Shown: positions 33,288 through 42,148 of the stretch, piece by piece | How the letters are laid out: each line of letters starts with the position of its first letter | How positions within the stretch are numbered: position 1 is the stretch's first letter | Assembly (NCBI RefSeq): GCF_017310645.1 | Contig: NZ_JAFLRH010000002.1 | Location: 248,001 to 312,000 of the forward strand | Length of the DNA stretch: 64,000 nt | Source: Paradesulfitobacterium ferrireducens | Lineage (GTDB): Bacteria; Bacillota; Desulfitobacteriia; Desulfitobacteriales; Desulfitobacteriaceae | Direction: 5' to 3' | Position numbers and translations under genes: made by a program | Notes under the pieces: model-generated | The model's database searches: none | Told to the model about the DNA's origin: nothing | What the model saw: only the letters and a program-made list of their open reading frames with translations

Positions 33288-33779
33288 ATGACACTTAGTT
33301 CAGAAGATGCCTACAAACGCCTGGAAAAAGACTGGCGCTCCATGATTTTTATCGCGCACGACTTTTTTCACCGCTGGCGTCAGGTCGTGGAAGAAAAATA
33401 CGGCAAAGAGGAAGCGGAAGGTCTGATTCTTCGCTTTTGGGAATTAGTCGGCCAGGGTACCGGCGAGAGCTACCTGAAGCGGGGCCGGGATACGGAAAAC
33501 CTGGAGCAGGTGGTTAAAGCCATGCTGAGGGCCAGCGAGGTCATGGGTGAACAGGCGCGCATGGAGGCCGACGGAGATGATTACCTGCTCATCCACGATG
33601 CCTGTCCCTGGATTGATTCCTTTGAGAATTACGGGGCTCCCGGAGAATGCCAGGCCGGGTGTGACCATTGGTTTGGCACGGCGGTAAAAGTTGTGTCTCC
33701 GAATCTGAATGTCGTGACGGAGAGCTGCCTGGCGGCTGGAGATAATGCCTGTGTCAGACGTTTCCTCAGGGAAACGTGA
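33288..33779 (+). CDS. Small cysteine-rich protein resembling the ATC hydrolase (PF14196) family
   Basis: This 163-residue soluble protein has CPWIDSF and CQAGCDHWF, then a C-terminal ESCLAAGDNACVRRF. This resembles the L-2-amino-thiazoline-4-carboxylate hydrolase-like family and, at its end, V4R-type domains. Both are often found as accessory genes near catabolic enzymes. The ATG at 33288 has GGGAGG at good spacing; an upstream in-frame TTG is less likely. It has its own sigma-54 control region and a terminator on each side, so it is a single-gene unit of the left cluster's regulon. Function unknown; a ring-amide hydrolase, a small-molecule sensor or an enzyme chaperone are possible. Confidence 0.7.
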   Translation: MTLSSEDAYKRLEKDWRSMIFIAHDFFHRWRQVVEEKYGKEEAEGLILRFWELVGQGTGESYLKRGRDTENLEQVVKAMLRASEVMGEQARMEADGDDYLLIHDACPWIDSFENYGAPGECQAGCDHWFGTAVKVVSPNLNVVTESCLAAGDNACVRRFLRET

Positions 33780-33796
33780 TTATATCCAACATGGAA

Positions 33797-33837
33797 AAGC
33801 TTATTGCCGGGATGTGATACATCCCGGCAATAAGTTT
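33797..33837. terminator. Bidirectional terminator between convergent genes
   Basis: TTATTGCCGGGATG at 33801-33814 and CATCCCGGCAATAA at 33820-33833 form a 14-bp perfect stem with a TGATA loop, extendable on both sides with A-T pairs. It lies between the plus-strand gene ending at 33779 and the minus-strand GTPase ending at 33948, and can serve both. It also marks the change from GC-richer to AT-richer DNA. Confidence 0.85.
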
Positions 33838-33947
33838 ATGGTACAAAATTTTTAGATGTGAACAAAAATAGTCAATAGAAGACCGCGTAAGATTAAGAAC
33901 GTTCAAAGAGTAGACACAGCATGTGATTAACTCATATCTTAAAAGGA

Positions 33948-34919
33948 TTATTTATCTCGAGTGTAATTTCTCTTAATTTCTATCCATATTTTTTCGGCTA
34001 ATTCATCGTAATCTTCTTTAATTGGGTAGGATTTTTCTCCTTTTTCTATATATTCTGTTAGTTCGGTCCACACAGAACTAAATATAGTATGAATTCGTTT
34101 TTCAATAATACTCCAAACTTTTTGTTTTATAAGTAGTTTGTTTCTGCTGTATTTTAGTCCTGATTCCATTAATAAATTCTTATGCTCTTCAATTCGTTGA
34201 TGAAGGTCAGATAGGCCTCTGTTTTCAAGAACGCTTGTCAATACTACGGGCGGCTTCCATGAAGAATCCTTATATTGTAAGTTAAGCATCATTTCTACAT
34301 CATTTTTCATTTGTTCTGCATTTCTAAGGTCGGATTTATTAATTACAAAAATATCTGCGATTTCCATAATTCCAGCTTTTATTGCCTGAATTCCATCCCC
34401 GGAATTGGGATTTAAGATAACAACTACTGTATTAGCTAAATTCATTACATCAATTTCGGATTGTCCCACTCCAACTGTTTCTAAAATAAGTCGTCTAAAC
34501 CCTCCAAATTCCAAGATTTTTATAACATCACCTGTTGATGCCGCTATCCCTCCTAAATGTCCCCTTGTTCCCATGCTTCGGATGAAGACATTTTTATCAT
34601 CCGCGTGGCTTTGCATTCGTATACGATCTCCCAAAATAGCTCCTCCAGTATAAGGGCTGCTTGGGTCTACTGCTAATATTCCAATACTTTCATTATCTTT
34701 TCGATACAGATGGGTTAAAGCTTCTACTAATGAACTTTTACCAGCACCCGGAGGACCAGTAATTCCAAGAATATAACTTTCTCCCGTATGAGGAATAATG
34801 TTATGCATTATATATTCCCGCTCATGACCGTTTTCTACTAAAGAAATAATTTTAGCTAGGGCACGACGATTATGTTGGGAAAGTTGTTTTAATAACTCAT
34901 CAATCGAATCTTTATCCAT
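33948..34919 (-). CDS. meaB: MeaB/ArgK-type GTPase, chaperone of a B12-dependent mutase
   Basis: This 323-residue GTPase protects and reloads adenosylcobalamin-dependent acyl-CoA mutases. Walker A is GPPGAGKSSLVEAL and the guanine motif NKSD; RMQSHADDKNVFIRSMGTRGHLGG and ETVGVGQSEIDV are highly typical of MeaB. I chose the ATG at 34919 because AAAGGA lies about 10 bases upstream; a GTG at 34928 would add three residues. It is the only confident minus-strand gene and reads away from the TRAP operon. Its client is almost certainly the mutase encoded at 45898-47967, about 11 kb away, which supports B12 rearrangement as a step of the right-hand pathway. Confidence 0.94.
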   Translation of the reverse strand: MDKDSIDELLKQLSQHNRRALAKIISLVENGHEREYIMHNIIPHTGESYILGITGPPGAGKSSLVEALTHLYRKDNESIGILAVDPSSPYTGGAILGDRIRMQSHADDKNVFIRSMGTRGHLGGIAASTGDVIKILEFGGFRRLILETVGVGQSEIDVMNLANTVVVILNPNSGDGIQAIKAGIMEIADIFVINKSDLRNAEQMKNDVEMMLNLQYKDSSWKPPVVLTSVLENRGLSDLHQRIEEHKNLLMESGLKYSRNKLLIKQKVWSIIEKRIHTIFSSVWTELTEYIEKGEKSYPIKEDYDELAEKIWIEIKRNYTRDK

Positions 34920-35335
34920 ATCCCTCACATCCTTTAAGACATTTTAATTCAAACACAAGATTATTTTAATATGTCAAATAAATTATAACTTTACAATGAA
35001 TATCAGCCGAAGAGATAAAATTAGTCTGTAAATGGTTATTAAACGTGAAGCTGATTTAAGATTATCTTTTTATTTGTTATAGTCAACCGTTCAGATAACT
35101 ATTATGACTACTTGAAAGATTGTTTGGGCATTTTCACAAAATGAGGACAGTATTTTGTGAGAGTATATATATACAGATGTAGTAGTTGTAGATAAGATGG
35201 TTATGGGGCTGAAAATTTAGAAAATTTAGCAAACTTTTTTTCGAGTAAACTAAGTTAGCCATAAATGTTTGGGGGGTGAAGTGAGGTATTCTACTTTAAT
35301 TATTTTCCCTGGATTTTAGGAAAGAGGTGGAAAAT
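34920..35335. other. Divergent intergenic control region
   Basis: This AT-rich stretch between the MeaB gene and the second TRAP operon holds no credible gene. Visible elements are AGTCAACCGTT at 35081, a perfect 9+9 inverted repeat at 35134-35160, the palindrome GTATATATATAC at 35163-35174, and a short direct repeat GAAAATTTAG near 35210. I found no sigma-54 element and could not fix a sigma-A promoter with confidence. Confidence 0.5.
35134..35160. promoter_or_regulatory. Perfect inverted repeat TCACAAAAT-N9-ATTTTGTGA
   Basis: Nine bases on each side of a 9-base spacer are exactly complementary. It is about 175 bases upstream of dctP and next to an AT-rich palindrome. It looks like an operator for a dimeric regulator, possibly the PucR-type protein at 42149; it is not followed by a T-run, so a terminator is less likely. 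Confidence 0.45.
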
Positions 35336-36397
35336 TTGAGAAGATTTATTTATTCTTTATTAGTATTTATGCTCATCATTTCCATGATTGGTTGTGGAAG
35401 TACTACTAGTTCTAGTAGTAATAACGGGGATGGAAAGAAAAATACTAGTGATGTGAGTAAAGAAAAAATTAAATTAACCTATGCTTTTTTTGCACCGGCA
35501 AACACTTTTCCAGCGGTCCAGATGACTAAATGGAAAGAAGAGCTGGAAAAGCGAACCAATGGAAAAGTAGAAGTTCAGCTGTTTCCGGGTGGGTCTTTAC
35601 TGAATGCTAACAATATGTACGAAGGTGTGGGCAAAAAGGTAGCCGATATAGGTTTATCCGTAACAACCTATGAACCGGGGCGCTACCCTTTGTTAGATAT
35701 ATCAGACTTGCCATCAGGATATCCCAATGCTAAAGTAGCCAGTCAAGTTGTAAATGACCTGATCAAGGAGTATCCGCCGGAAGCACTCAAAGATTATAAA
35801 ATTATTACGTCTTTCGCAACTGAACCGGCCTTTATTCAAAGCAAAGCCCAAATCTCGAATTTGGAAGAACTTAAAGGAAAGCAGTTGCGTATTGCTGGAG
35901 CATTAACTCCAATTATGAAGGCGTTGGGTGCTGCACCTGTCGGTATGTCCCAAGCGGAAGCACCGGAAGCCCTGCAAACCGGTATTATCGTGGGGAACGT
36001 ATCTTCCCGTGAAGTGCTAAAAGATTTCAAACTTGCGGAGATTGAGAAATATGTGACCGATTATCCGCTAACCTTAAATACCTTTGTAGCTGTAATGAAC
36101 AAGGATGTATGGAACTCACTTCCGCCTGATGTTCAAAAAGTAATTGATGAGCTAAACAGTGAAATGGCTGTCTTTGCAGGAGATTATCTCGATAATCATG
36201 TTAAAGAAGCTATGGAATGGAGTAAAAAGGAGCAGGGATTAAAAGTAGTAACATTGGATCCTGAAGAAAAGAAGAAATGGGACATCCTTATCCAACCTCT
36301 ACAGGATCAGGCAGTAAAAGCAGCCGCAGATAAAGGTTTGCCAGCTGAAAACTACAAGAAAAAGCTTTATGAATTAATTGCCAAATACAGCAAGTAA
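35336..36397 (+). CDS. dctP: TRAP transporter solute-binding lipoprotein (DctP type), second system
   Basis: This binding protein of about 353 residues belongs to a second TRAP transporter. Starting at the TTG (35336), which follows AGAGGTGG, it begins MRRFIYSLLVFML and has a lipobox ISMIGC with Cys at about residue 20, then a serine-rich linker. A GTG at 35327 overlaps the ribosome binding site. The mature part has the DctP-type KGKQLRIAGALTPIMKALGAAPV stretch. It heads the right-hand cluster, so an indolic or aromatic acid such as indoleacetate is a reasonable but unproven ligand. It is only distantly similar to the DctP at 12345. Confidence 0.9.
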   Translation: MRRFIYSLLVFMLIISMIGCGSTTSSSSNNGDGKKNTSDVSKEKIKLTYAFFAPANTFPAVQMTKWKEELEKRTNGKVEVQLFPGGSLLNANNMYEGVGKKVADIGLSVTTYEPGRYPLLDISDLPSGYPNAKVASQVVNDLIKEYPPEALKDYKIITSFATEPAFIQSKAQISNLEELKGKQLRIAGALTPIMKALGAAPVGMSQAEAPEALQTGIIVGNVSSREVLKDFKLAEIEKYVTDYPLTLNTFVAVMNKDVWNSLPPDVQKVIDELNSEMAVFAGDYLDNHVKEAMEWSKKEQGLKVVTLDPEEKKKWDILIQPLQDQAVKAAADKGLPAENYKKKLYELIAKYSK

Positions 36398-36402
36398 GAA
36401 TT

Positions 36403-36448
36403 AAAGAGGGCACTTTCCTTTCCTTCGGATTGTAGAAGTGCCCTCTTT
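36403..36448 (+). terminator. 13-bp perfect hairpin between dctP and dctQ
   Basis: AAAGAGGGCACTT at 36403-36415 pairs with AAGTGCCCTCTTT at 36436-36448 across a 20-base loop. It sits inside the TRAP operon right after dctP and probably acts as a leaky terminator or RNA stabiliser that gives more binding protein than permease. Confidence 0.7.
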
Positions 36449-36494
36449 AATAAAATACTTGGAATAAGACGGCAGGGCGAATGGGGGGGAGCAC

Positions 36495-37073
36495 TTGTTA
36501 GGGAGCAGAGATGATTTGCAAGTTCAAAGTGTTGACGGGGTACACCATAGGCAACGTGGAAGTATGATTTTTAGCCAATTAATTAAGGTTACGGACAAAT
36601 CAGTAGCCATGTTTAATCATATTTTGGCTTGGTTGGCCGGGTTAGCTTTGCTTCTTATGCTAATTGTAGTTGTTGGTAATGCGATCGTTCGGGTCTTTTA
36701 TCTCCCGTTTCCTGGAACGACAGAATTAGTTGGATGGTTAGCTGCGATTACGACTTCCTTCGCGTTGGGTTATACCCAGATGAATAAAGGGAATGTAGCG
36801 CTGGATATGGTCACCACTAAGTTGCCCCTGCGTATACAGAAATTCTTAGAAGGTATTTTCGCACTATCTACTGCACTGTTTTTCGGTATGTCCGGATGGA
36901 AGATTGTGAGTTACGGTTTTACCTTAAAAGACAGTGGTTATCTCTCGGAAACCCTTCGCTTGGCATATTACCCATTATTATTTGTCATTTCTTTAGGCTT
37001 TTTAGGGTTAACCTTAACGTTACTTTTGGAAGTTATCAAATTAGTGGAGGAGGGCGTTAAAGGTGGATCCTAG
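36495..37073 (+). CDS. dctQ: TRAP transporter, small membrane subunit (DctQ type), second system
   Basis: This 192-residue protein has four hydrophobic helices after a polar N-terminus. GGGGGAG stands a few bases before the TTG at 36495. The ATG at 36564 would remove 23 atypical residues but has a poor ribosome binding site, so the true start is uncertain. It overlaps dctM by 11 bases. It is the small membrane subunit that pairs with the large permease next door. Confidence 0.86.
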   Translation: MLGSRDDLQVQSVDGVHHRQRGSMIFSQLIKVTDKSVAMFNHILAWLAGLALLLMLIVVVGNAIVRVFYLPFPGTTELVGWLAAITTSFALGYTQMNKGNVALDMVTTKLPLRIQKFLEGIFALSTALFFGMSGWKIVSYGFTLKDSGYLSETLRLAYYPLLFVISLGFLGLTLTLLLEVIKLVEEGVKGGS

Positions 37074-38355
37074 TATCATTGCCTTGATTGGTATTGTGGT
37101 TATGCTTCTGTTAATGTTTCTTAAGATGCCAATCAGTTTTACGATGTTCGTGGTAGGTTTCACCGGAGTTCTTATCTTTGCCTCACCGGGGGCAGCCTTC
37201 AATCTGTTGCAGGCAGAACTGTGGAATCAGTTTTCCAGCTATTCTTTGAGTATAATCCCCCTGTACATTCTAATGGGTGAAATTATTTTCCGCTCAGGTA
37301 TAACGGAAAAGCTATTTGTCGCGGCCTACAAATGGTTCGGCCATTTGAGAGGTGGTATGGCAGGTACTACAGTGTTAGCCAGTTCTGGATTTGCCGCAAT
37401 CTGCGGTTCTAACTCGGCTACGGCGGCAACGATGTCTACCATTGCTTTACCAGAACTTAAGAAATACAAATACGATCAGGCATTAAGTACCGGTTCTGTT
37501 GCTGCAGGAGGCACACTCGGGATAATCATTCCTCCCAGCACTGTCTTGATAGTTATTGCAATTCAGACTCAACAATCTGTCCGTCAGTTGTTTGCTGCCA
37601 CTATTATTCCTGGTGTAATGTTAATGCTGCTCTTTCTTGCCACCATTTCCTATTTGTGTATGCGTAATCCCGAATTGGGTCCGGCTGGACCAAAAACTCC
37701 GTTTAAGGAAAAGGTACTTTCGCTAAAGGGAGTAATTCCGGTTTTCTTACTCTTTTTCTTTGTCGTCGGTGGGCTCTTTAAGGGATGGTTTACCCCCACT
37801 GAGTCAGGAGCCTTTGGTTCCCTGGGAGCAATTATTTTAGCGTTGAGCATGCGCAAACTGACTTGGGAAAACCTTCGTTTGTCCATTGCCAGTACGTTGC
37901 GTTCCTCAGCTATGGTTATTCTGTTAATAGTTGCTGCCATGGTTTTTGGGCGTTTTTTGACTTTAACCCGTCTTCCGTTTGCTGTAGCTGAATGGGTGGT
38001 AAAACTTCCGATTCCGCCGTCTGCTGTCTTAATCATCATTTTCCTGATCTTTGTTATCGGTGGCTCATTGATGGATGCCCTGGGATTTCTAATTATTGCC
38101 ATTCCTATTTTCTATCCAACCGTGATGGCCTTGGGATATGATCCTATTTGGTTCGCCATTGTTCTTAACATTGTTACAAGCATGGGTGCAATTACCCCGC
38201 CGGTAGGTGTCAATGTCTTTGTAGTACAAGGGTTGTCCGGGGGAGTTGCAATGTCCACGGTATTTCGGGGAGCTATGTATTTCCTTGCTCCATACGTTTT
38301 GTTAATCGCTCTTTTAATCGTACTTCCCCAGATTGTTTTATTTGTTGTTAAGTAG
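37063..38355 (+). CDS. dctM: TRAP transporter, large permease subunit (DctM type), second system
   Basis: This 430-residue permease has about a dozen membrane helices. Family landmarks are FLKMPISFTMFVVGF, GFAAICGSNSATAATMSTIALPEL, FTPTESGAFGSLGA and GAITPPVGVNVFVV. The GTG start lies within dctQ. It completes a P-Q-M operon. The following gene, for an opine-dehydrogenase-like enzyme, starts 43 bases later and may be co-transcribed. Confidence 0.92.
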   Translation: MDPSIIALIGIVVMLLLMFLKMPISFTMFVVGFTGVLIFASPGAAFNLLQAELWNQFSSYSLSIIPLYILMGEIIFRSGITEKLFVAAYKWFGHLRGGMAGTTVLASSGFAAICGSNSATAATMSTIALPELKKYKYDQALSTGSVAAGGTLGIIIPPSTVLIVIAIQTQQSVRQLFAATIIPGVMLMLLFLATISYLCMRNPELGPAGPKTPFKEKVLSLKGVIPVFLLFFFVVGGLFKGWFTPTESGAFGSLGAIILALSMRKLTWENLRLSIASTLRSSAMVILLIVAAMVFGRFLTLTRLPFAVAEWVVKLPIPPSAVLIIIFLIFVIGGSLMDALGFLIIAIPIFYPTVMALGYDPIWFAIVLNIVTSMGAITPPVGVNVFVVQGLSGGVAMSTVFRGAMYFLAPYVLLIALLIVLPQIVLFVVK

Positions 38356-38398
38356 AAGGCGCAGTGCCAGAGAATTAAGTAGAACAGGGGGGAATTAA

Positions 38399-39493
38399 GT
38401 GGAAATTGCTGTAATAGGCGGAGGCAATGGCAGTTACGCCGCAGCAGCTGATTTATCCGAACAGGGCCACCAGGTTCGAATGTGGCGCAGAAATGCAAAA
38501 GATTTCGCTTCAATTCTTGATACACGACGGCTGATATTAAAAGACTTTAATGGGATACGAGAGGTTGAGCTCTCGCTTGTCAGTACCGATCTTGGCCAGG
38601 TTGTTAAGGGTGCGAAGTTAGTGATAATTCCTTTGCCTGCGACCGCTCAGACTTCCGTGGCATTAACTTTAGCCCCGTATCTTGAAGATGGACAAATCAT
38701 CTATTTAACTCCCGGAACGTTCGGAAGCTATCTGATGGCCAAAAGTTTAAGACAAGCCGGGTGTAGGGCAGATGTAATTTTCGCGGAGTCAGGGACACTT
38801 CCCTATCTCGCCCGCAAACATGGATCAGGCACGGTAGTAGTTTCAGGCAGGACGACACGTCTTCCGACGGGGGTTTATCCAAGCAACAAATCCGAGCTTG
38901 CTTTTTCGATTCTGAAACGGGTTTTTCCTGCAGTTGTTCCACTGCAAGATGCCTTGGACGGCGCGCTAATGAATGCAGGACCTATTATTCATCCCCCGCT
39001 TATTCTAATGAATGCAGGGCCAATTGAGCACTTCGAGAAATGGGACATTCACAACGAAGGAACTCAACCGGCCATTCGCCGAGTTCATGACGCTTTAGAC
39101 GCAGAGAGAATTGCAGTCCGGGAACAACTTGGTTATGCTGCTCCTCACTTTCCACTATCAGATCATTATAGTTTGGAAGGCGATGAGTGGATGTATGGAC
39201 GTGCTGCGCATGAAAAATTAGTGGACAGTGCGGATTGGCACGAACATTTGGACTTAAGAACTCATCGTTATATGTTGGAGGATATTGCTTGCGGTTTAGC
39301 ACTGTTGGTATCCATTGGCGAATGGGTAGGAGTACCAGTTCCTGTTGCTCGTGGGTTATTGGCAGTTGCCTCCGCGGTGATCGGGGAAGACTTGCGTTTA
39401 ACCGGCCGAACTCTGGAAAACCTGGGTCTTGCAACACTCACTCAATCTCAAATGAAATTATTATTAGAACGAGGATTGGGGAATGTGTTATGA
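38399..39493 (+). CDS. NAD(P)-dependent opine (octopine/nopaline) dehydrogenase-like protein
   Basis: This 364-residue protein has an N-terminal nucleotide fold, IAVIGGGNGSYAAAADL, and a C-terminal helical domain of the octopine dehydrogenase type (HNEGTQPAIRRVHDALDAERIAVRE, then a conserved His-Asp-rich SDHYSLEGDEW stretch). Known members reduce or oxidise N-(carboxyalkyl) amino acids. A GTG start with AGGGGGG before it is used, and its stop overlaps the next gene's ATG. Neither the amine nor the oxoacid partner is evident in the proposed indoleacetate pathway. It could act on amino-acid conjugates of the aromatic substrate, which is speculation. Confidence 0.82.
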   Translation: MEIAVIGGGNGSYAAAADLSEQGHQVRMWRRNAKDFASILDTRRLILKDFNGIREVELSLVSTDLGQVVKGAKLVIIPLPATAQTSVALTLAPYLEDGQIIYLTPGTFGSYLMAKSLRQAGCRADVIFAESGTLPYLARKHGSGTVVVSGRTTRLPTGVYPSNKSELAFSILKRVFPAVVPLQDALDGALMNAGPIIHPPLILMNAGPIEHFEKWDIHNEGTQPAIRRVHDALDAERIAVREQLGYAAPHFPLSDHYSLEGDEWMYGRAAHEKLVDSADWHEHLDLRTHRYMLEDIACGLALLVSIGEWVGVPVPVARGLLAVASAVIGEDLRLTGRTLENLGLATLTQSQMKLLLERGLGNVL

Positions 39494-40476
39494 AAATAGC
39501 CGAACCAATTATTGCTGTCGTAGGTGCCGGACGCATGGGAACAGGAATTGCCCAAGTTTTCGCATATTCCGGTTATAAAGTTGAACTGATTGATATTAAG
39601 GAACGACCCGCTACTAAGATGGATAAAGCACTTAAGTCGGCAGCAAACGAAATTGCCGCTAATCTTAGCTTTTTGAGTTCATTAAATGTACTTCAGGAGT
39701 CATCGATCAATGGGATCTTAGGAAGAATTGGCTATCACTATGCTGCACAAACCGAAGAAGTGTTAGCCAAGGCTGATGTTGTATTCGAAGCAGTACCCGA
39801 GGTACTCGACTTAAAACGCAAAGTATTTTACCGTATTTCTTCAATAGTAAATCCCAAAACACTCATTGCATCCACCACGTCATCTTTCTCTGCAAATGTA
39901 TTGGCTGAATATGTGGAGAATCCGGAAAGGTTTCTGAATACTCATTGGCTTAATCCAGCATATCTGATTCCGATAGTAGAGGTTAGCTCTGGTGAACGAA
40001 CAAGTGGTTTGGTGCTTGAGGAAATGGTAAAGTTGCTTGAGATGGCAGGCAAAATTCCTGTCAAGTGTTCCGCCTCCCCTGGGTTTATCGTACCAAGAAT
40101 TCAGGCACTAGCCATGAATGAAGCAGCACGTTTAATCGAAGAGGGAGTGGGAATGCCGGAAGATATTGACAAAGCGACCCGTTTGGGTTTTGGCTTGCGG
40201 TTTGCCGTTCTTGGAATGTTGGAATTTATCGATTGGGGTGGCGGGGATATTCTATACTATGCCAGCAATTCTTTGAAGGACGCTTTGAAGGATGAACGCT
40301 TTGCACCGCCAGCCATTATTAAGAAGAATATGGAAGACGGCAATACCGGACTTAAGACGGGTCAAGGCTTTTATAATTTTAACGATATAAATGTACAAGA
40401 ATACAAAAAAGAAACGCTAACCAAGTTTGTAAATATCCTGCGTTATTTAGACATCCTTGTCCCACCTGCACTTTAG
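39490..40476 (+). CDS. 3-hydroxyacyl-CoA dehydrogenase family protein
   Basis: This 328-residue enzyme has the dinucleotide fold VVGAGRMGTGIAQVFA, then HWLNPAYLIPIVEV and a C-terminal helical domain (PGFIVPRIQALAMNEAARL). It resembles 3-hydroxybutyryl-CoA/carnitine dehydrogenases and lambda-crystallin. The ATG at 39490 overlaps the previous stop (ATGA), and sequence upstream of it belongs to the preceding gene in another frame. It may oxidise a 3-hydroxyacid or 3-hydroxyacyl-CoA of the pathway, alongside the SDR at 58169. Pairing with the opine-dehydrogenase-like gene suggests a linked job. Confidence 0.88.
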   Translation: MKIAEPIIAVVGAGRMGTGIAQVFAYSGYKVELIDIKERPATKMDKALKSAANEIAANLSFLSSLNVLQESSINGILGRIGYHYAAQTEEVLAKADVVFEAVPEVLDLKRKVFYRISSIVNPKTLIASTTSSFSANVLAEYVENPERFLNTHWLNPAYLIPIVEVSSGERTSGLVLEEMVKLLEMAGKIPVKCSASPGFIVPRIQALAMNEAARLIEEGVGMPEDIDKATRLGFGLRFAVLGMLEFIDWGGGDILYYASNSLKDALKDERFAPPAIIKKNMEDGNTGLKTGQGFYNFNDINVQEYKKETLTKFVNILRYLDILVPPAL

Positions 40477-40608
40477 GAAATGGCGCATAGCCATTCTGAC
40501 AGTCAACCTTATAGAGTGGGTTGGGTAGAGAAGCGTAAACTTAAATCATGTTGTCAGTAGCGAATGCTCTGATGTTTATTAGAGCTTAAGAAAGGTAGGG
40601 ATGATGTT

Positions 40609-41892
40609 ATGGCGGTTGAGTTAGCACATTTTTACGGTAATGATCTGGCTGATATGCAATTGAGCAAACTAAAGAAAACAGTAGCATATGTTTATGCTAT
40701 GTCTCCTTTTTATCGAGCAAAACTGGATACAGCAGGGGTGAAGCCGGAGGATATTAGAACTTTAGCGGATATTGCCAGGCTGCCATTTACCACAAAAGAA
40801 GAGTTGCGGGACAACTATCCGGATAAGTTAATGATAGCCCCCGAACGTGATGTGGTTAGGCTTCATGCCTCCTCGGGTACTACCGGTAAAAAGACTGTCA
40901 GTTTTTACACTAAAAAAGATATTAACGATTGGGCTCAAATGATGGCACGATGTTTTCAAATGGCAGGGATAGGACCGAGGGACCGAGTGCATAATACAAC
41001 CGGTTATGGATTATGGACAGCTGGTGTAGGCTTTCAACTGGGGATTGAGGCTTTAGGGGCAATGGCTGTGCCGATAGGTCCTGCACCAATGGACCAGCAA
41101 ATTGAGTTAATGGTCGATTTCGGTACAACTGTACTTGCCAGTACTTCTTCTTATGCTTTGCTTCTAGCGGAAGAGATTCAACGGCGTAATCTGAGAGACC
41201 AAATCAAGTTGCGCGTTGCATTAATTGGTTCTGAGCGCTGGAGCGATAAAATGAGAGAACAAATAAATACACTTTTAGATATTGAATCTTTTGACATTAT
41301 CGGAATGACTGAAGTCTATGGACCGGGCATCGGATTAGATTGTCATTACCATCAAGGAATTCACTATTGGGCTGATCATGTATTCTTTGAAATCATTGAC
41401 CCGGTGACACAACAACCGTGTCAACCGGGGGAACAGGGCGAATTGGTTATAACTACATTAAGCAAAGAAGCCATGCCGGTCATTCGCTATCGTACAAGAG
41501 ATATTACAAGGATGCTGCCGGATCCCTGTAAGTGTAATTCACCCTTTCCACGCATTGACAGAATTTTAGGGCGTACCGATGATATGATTAAATTTAGAGG
41601 TGTGAATATCTTCCCCGGTCAGGTCGATGATGTGTTGAACAAGGTTAACGGAGTGAGCTGTGAGTACCAAATCGTTATGGAACGGCAACAGGGAAAAGAT
41701 ATTATGACCGTACGGGTAGAAGCGGAAGAAGGGTTGAATCCTGCTGAGTTCGAAAAGCTGGGAGCGAAAATAAAACAGCTCTATAAAAACCGTATTGGTG
41801 TAACTCCTACGGTAGAAATAGTAAATTATAAGGAATTACCGCGTAGCGAAAAGAAAGCAAAACGGGTCATTGATCGGAGAGAGCAAGATTAG
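40609..41892 (+). CDS. paaK: Phenylacetate-CoA ligase-like aryl-acetate CoA ligase
   Basis: This 427-residue enzyme has the PaaK-type motifs HASSGTTGKKT (ATP binding), YGLWTAG and the C-terminal RYRTRDIT and FRGVNIFPGQV segments. It forms an aryl-acetyl-CoA with ATP. In Aromatoleum a homologous role is played by an indoleacetate-CoA ligase in the indoleacetate cluster, so indoleacetate is the likely substrate here. GGTAGGG stands before the ATG. The gene is followed by a good terminator, ending this transcription unit. Confidence 0.9.
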   Translation: MAVELAHFYGNDLADMQLSKLKKTVAYVYAMSPFYRAKLDTAGVKPEDIRTLADIARLPFTTKEELRDNYPDKLMIAPERDVVRLHASSGTTGKKTVSFYTKKDINDWAQMMARCFQMAGIGPRDRVHNTTGYGLWTAGVGFQLGIEALGAMAVPIGPAPMDQQIELMVDFGTTVLASTSSYALLLAEEIQRRNLRDQIKLRVALIGSERWSDKMREQINTLLDIESFDIIGMTEVYGPGIGLDCHYHQGIHYWADHVFFEIIDPVTQQPCQPGEQGELVITTLSKEAMPVIRYRTRDITRMLPDPCKCNSPFPRIDRILGRTDDMIKFRGVNIFPGQVDDVLNKVNGVSCEYQIVMERQQGKDIMTVRVEAEEGLNPAEFEKLGAKIKQLYKNRIGVTPTVEIVNYKELPRSEKKAKRVIDRREQD

Positions 41893-41937
41893 ATCGAGGA
41901 TCATTATAATAAACTAAAGGCAGTTTATCTAGTCATT

Positions 41938-41975
41938 TGGACCGCATTTCGGTCCATTTTCTTTATGAGTTTTTT
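41938..41975 (+). terminator. Terminator after the aryl-CoA ligase gene
   Basis: TGGACCG at 41938-41944 pairs with CGGTCCA at 41950-41956 around CATTT, followed by TTTTCTTT. The rest of the 256-base gap to the regulator gene holds only a short inverted repeat, CAGTAA...TTACTG at 42101-42121. Confidence 0.8.
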
Positions 41976-42148
41976 CTATTTACCCTTAAATTAAGCCGAA
42001 AACATGCAATTTATGACATTCCGCCTCAATTTCAATAATATTTATTGGATTAATGTTATGCTTAATTATTGAGAAAGACTTCCTAAAATAAATACGGGAT
42101 CAGTAATAAACAAATTTACTGTAACTCTAGGTAGGAGGGACGTTCCTC

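Noticed and set aside
39235-39489. N-terminal extension of the 3-hydroxyacyl-CoA dehydrogenase frame
   Set aside because: It overlaps the opine-dehydrogenase-like gene in another frame; the dinucleotide fold begins right after the ATG at 39490, which overlaps the previous stop.
42051-42066. GG...GC element (ATTGGATTAATGTTATGCTT) before the PucR-type gene as a sigma-54 promoter
   Set aside because: The spacer is 11 bases instead of 10 and there is no dyad upstream.
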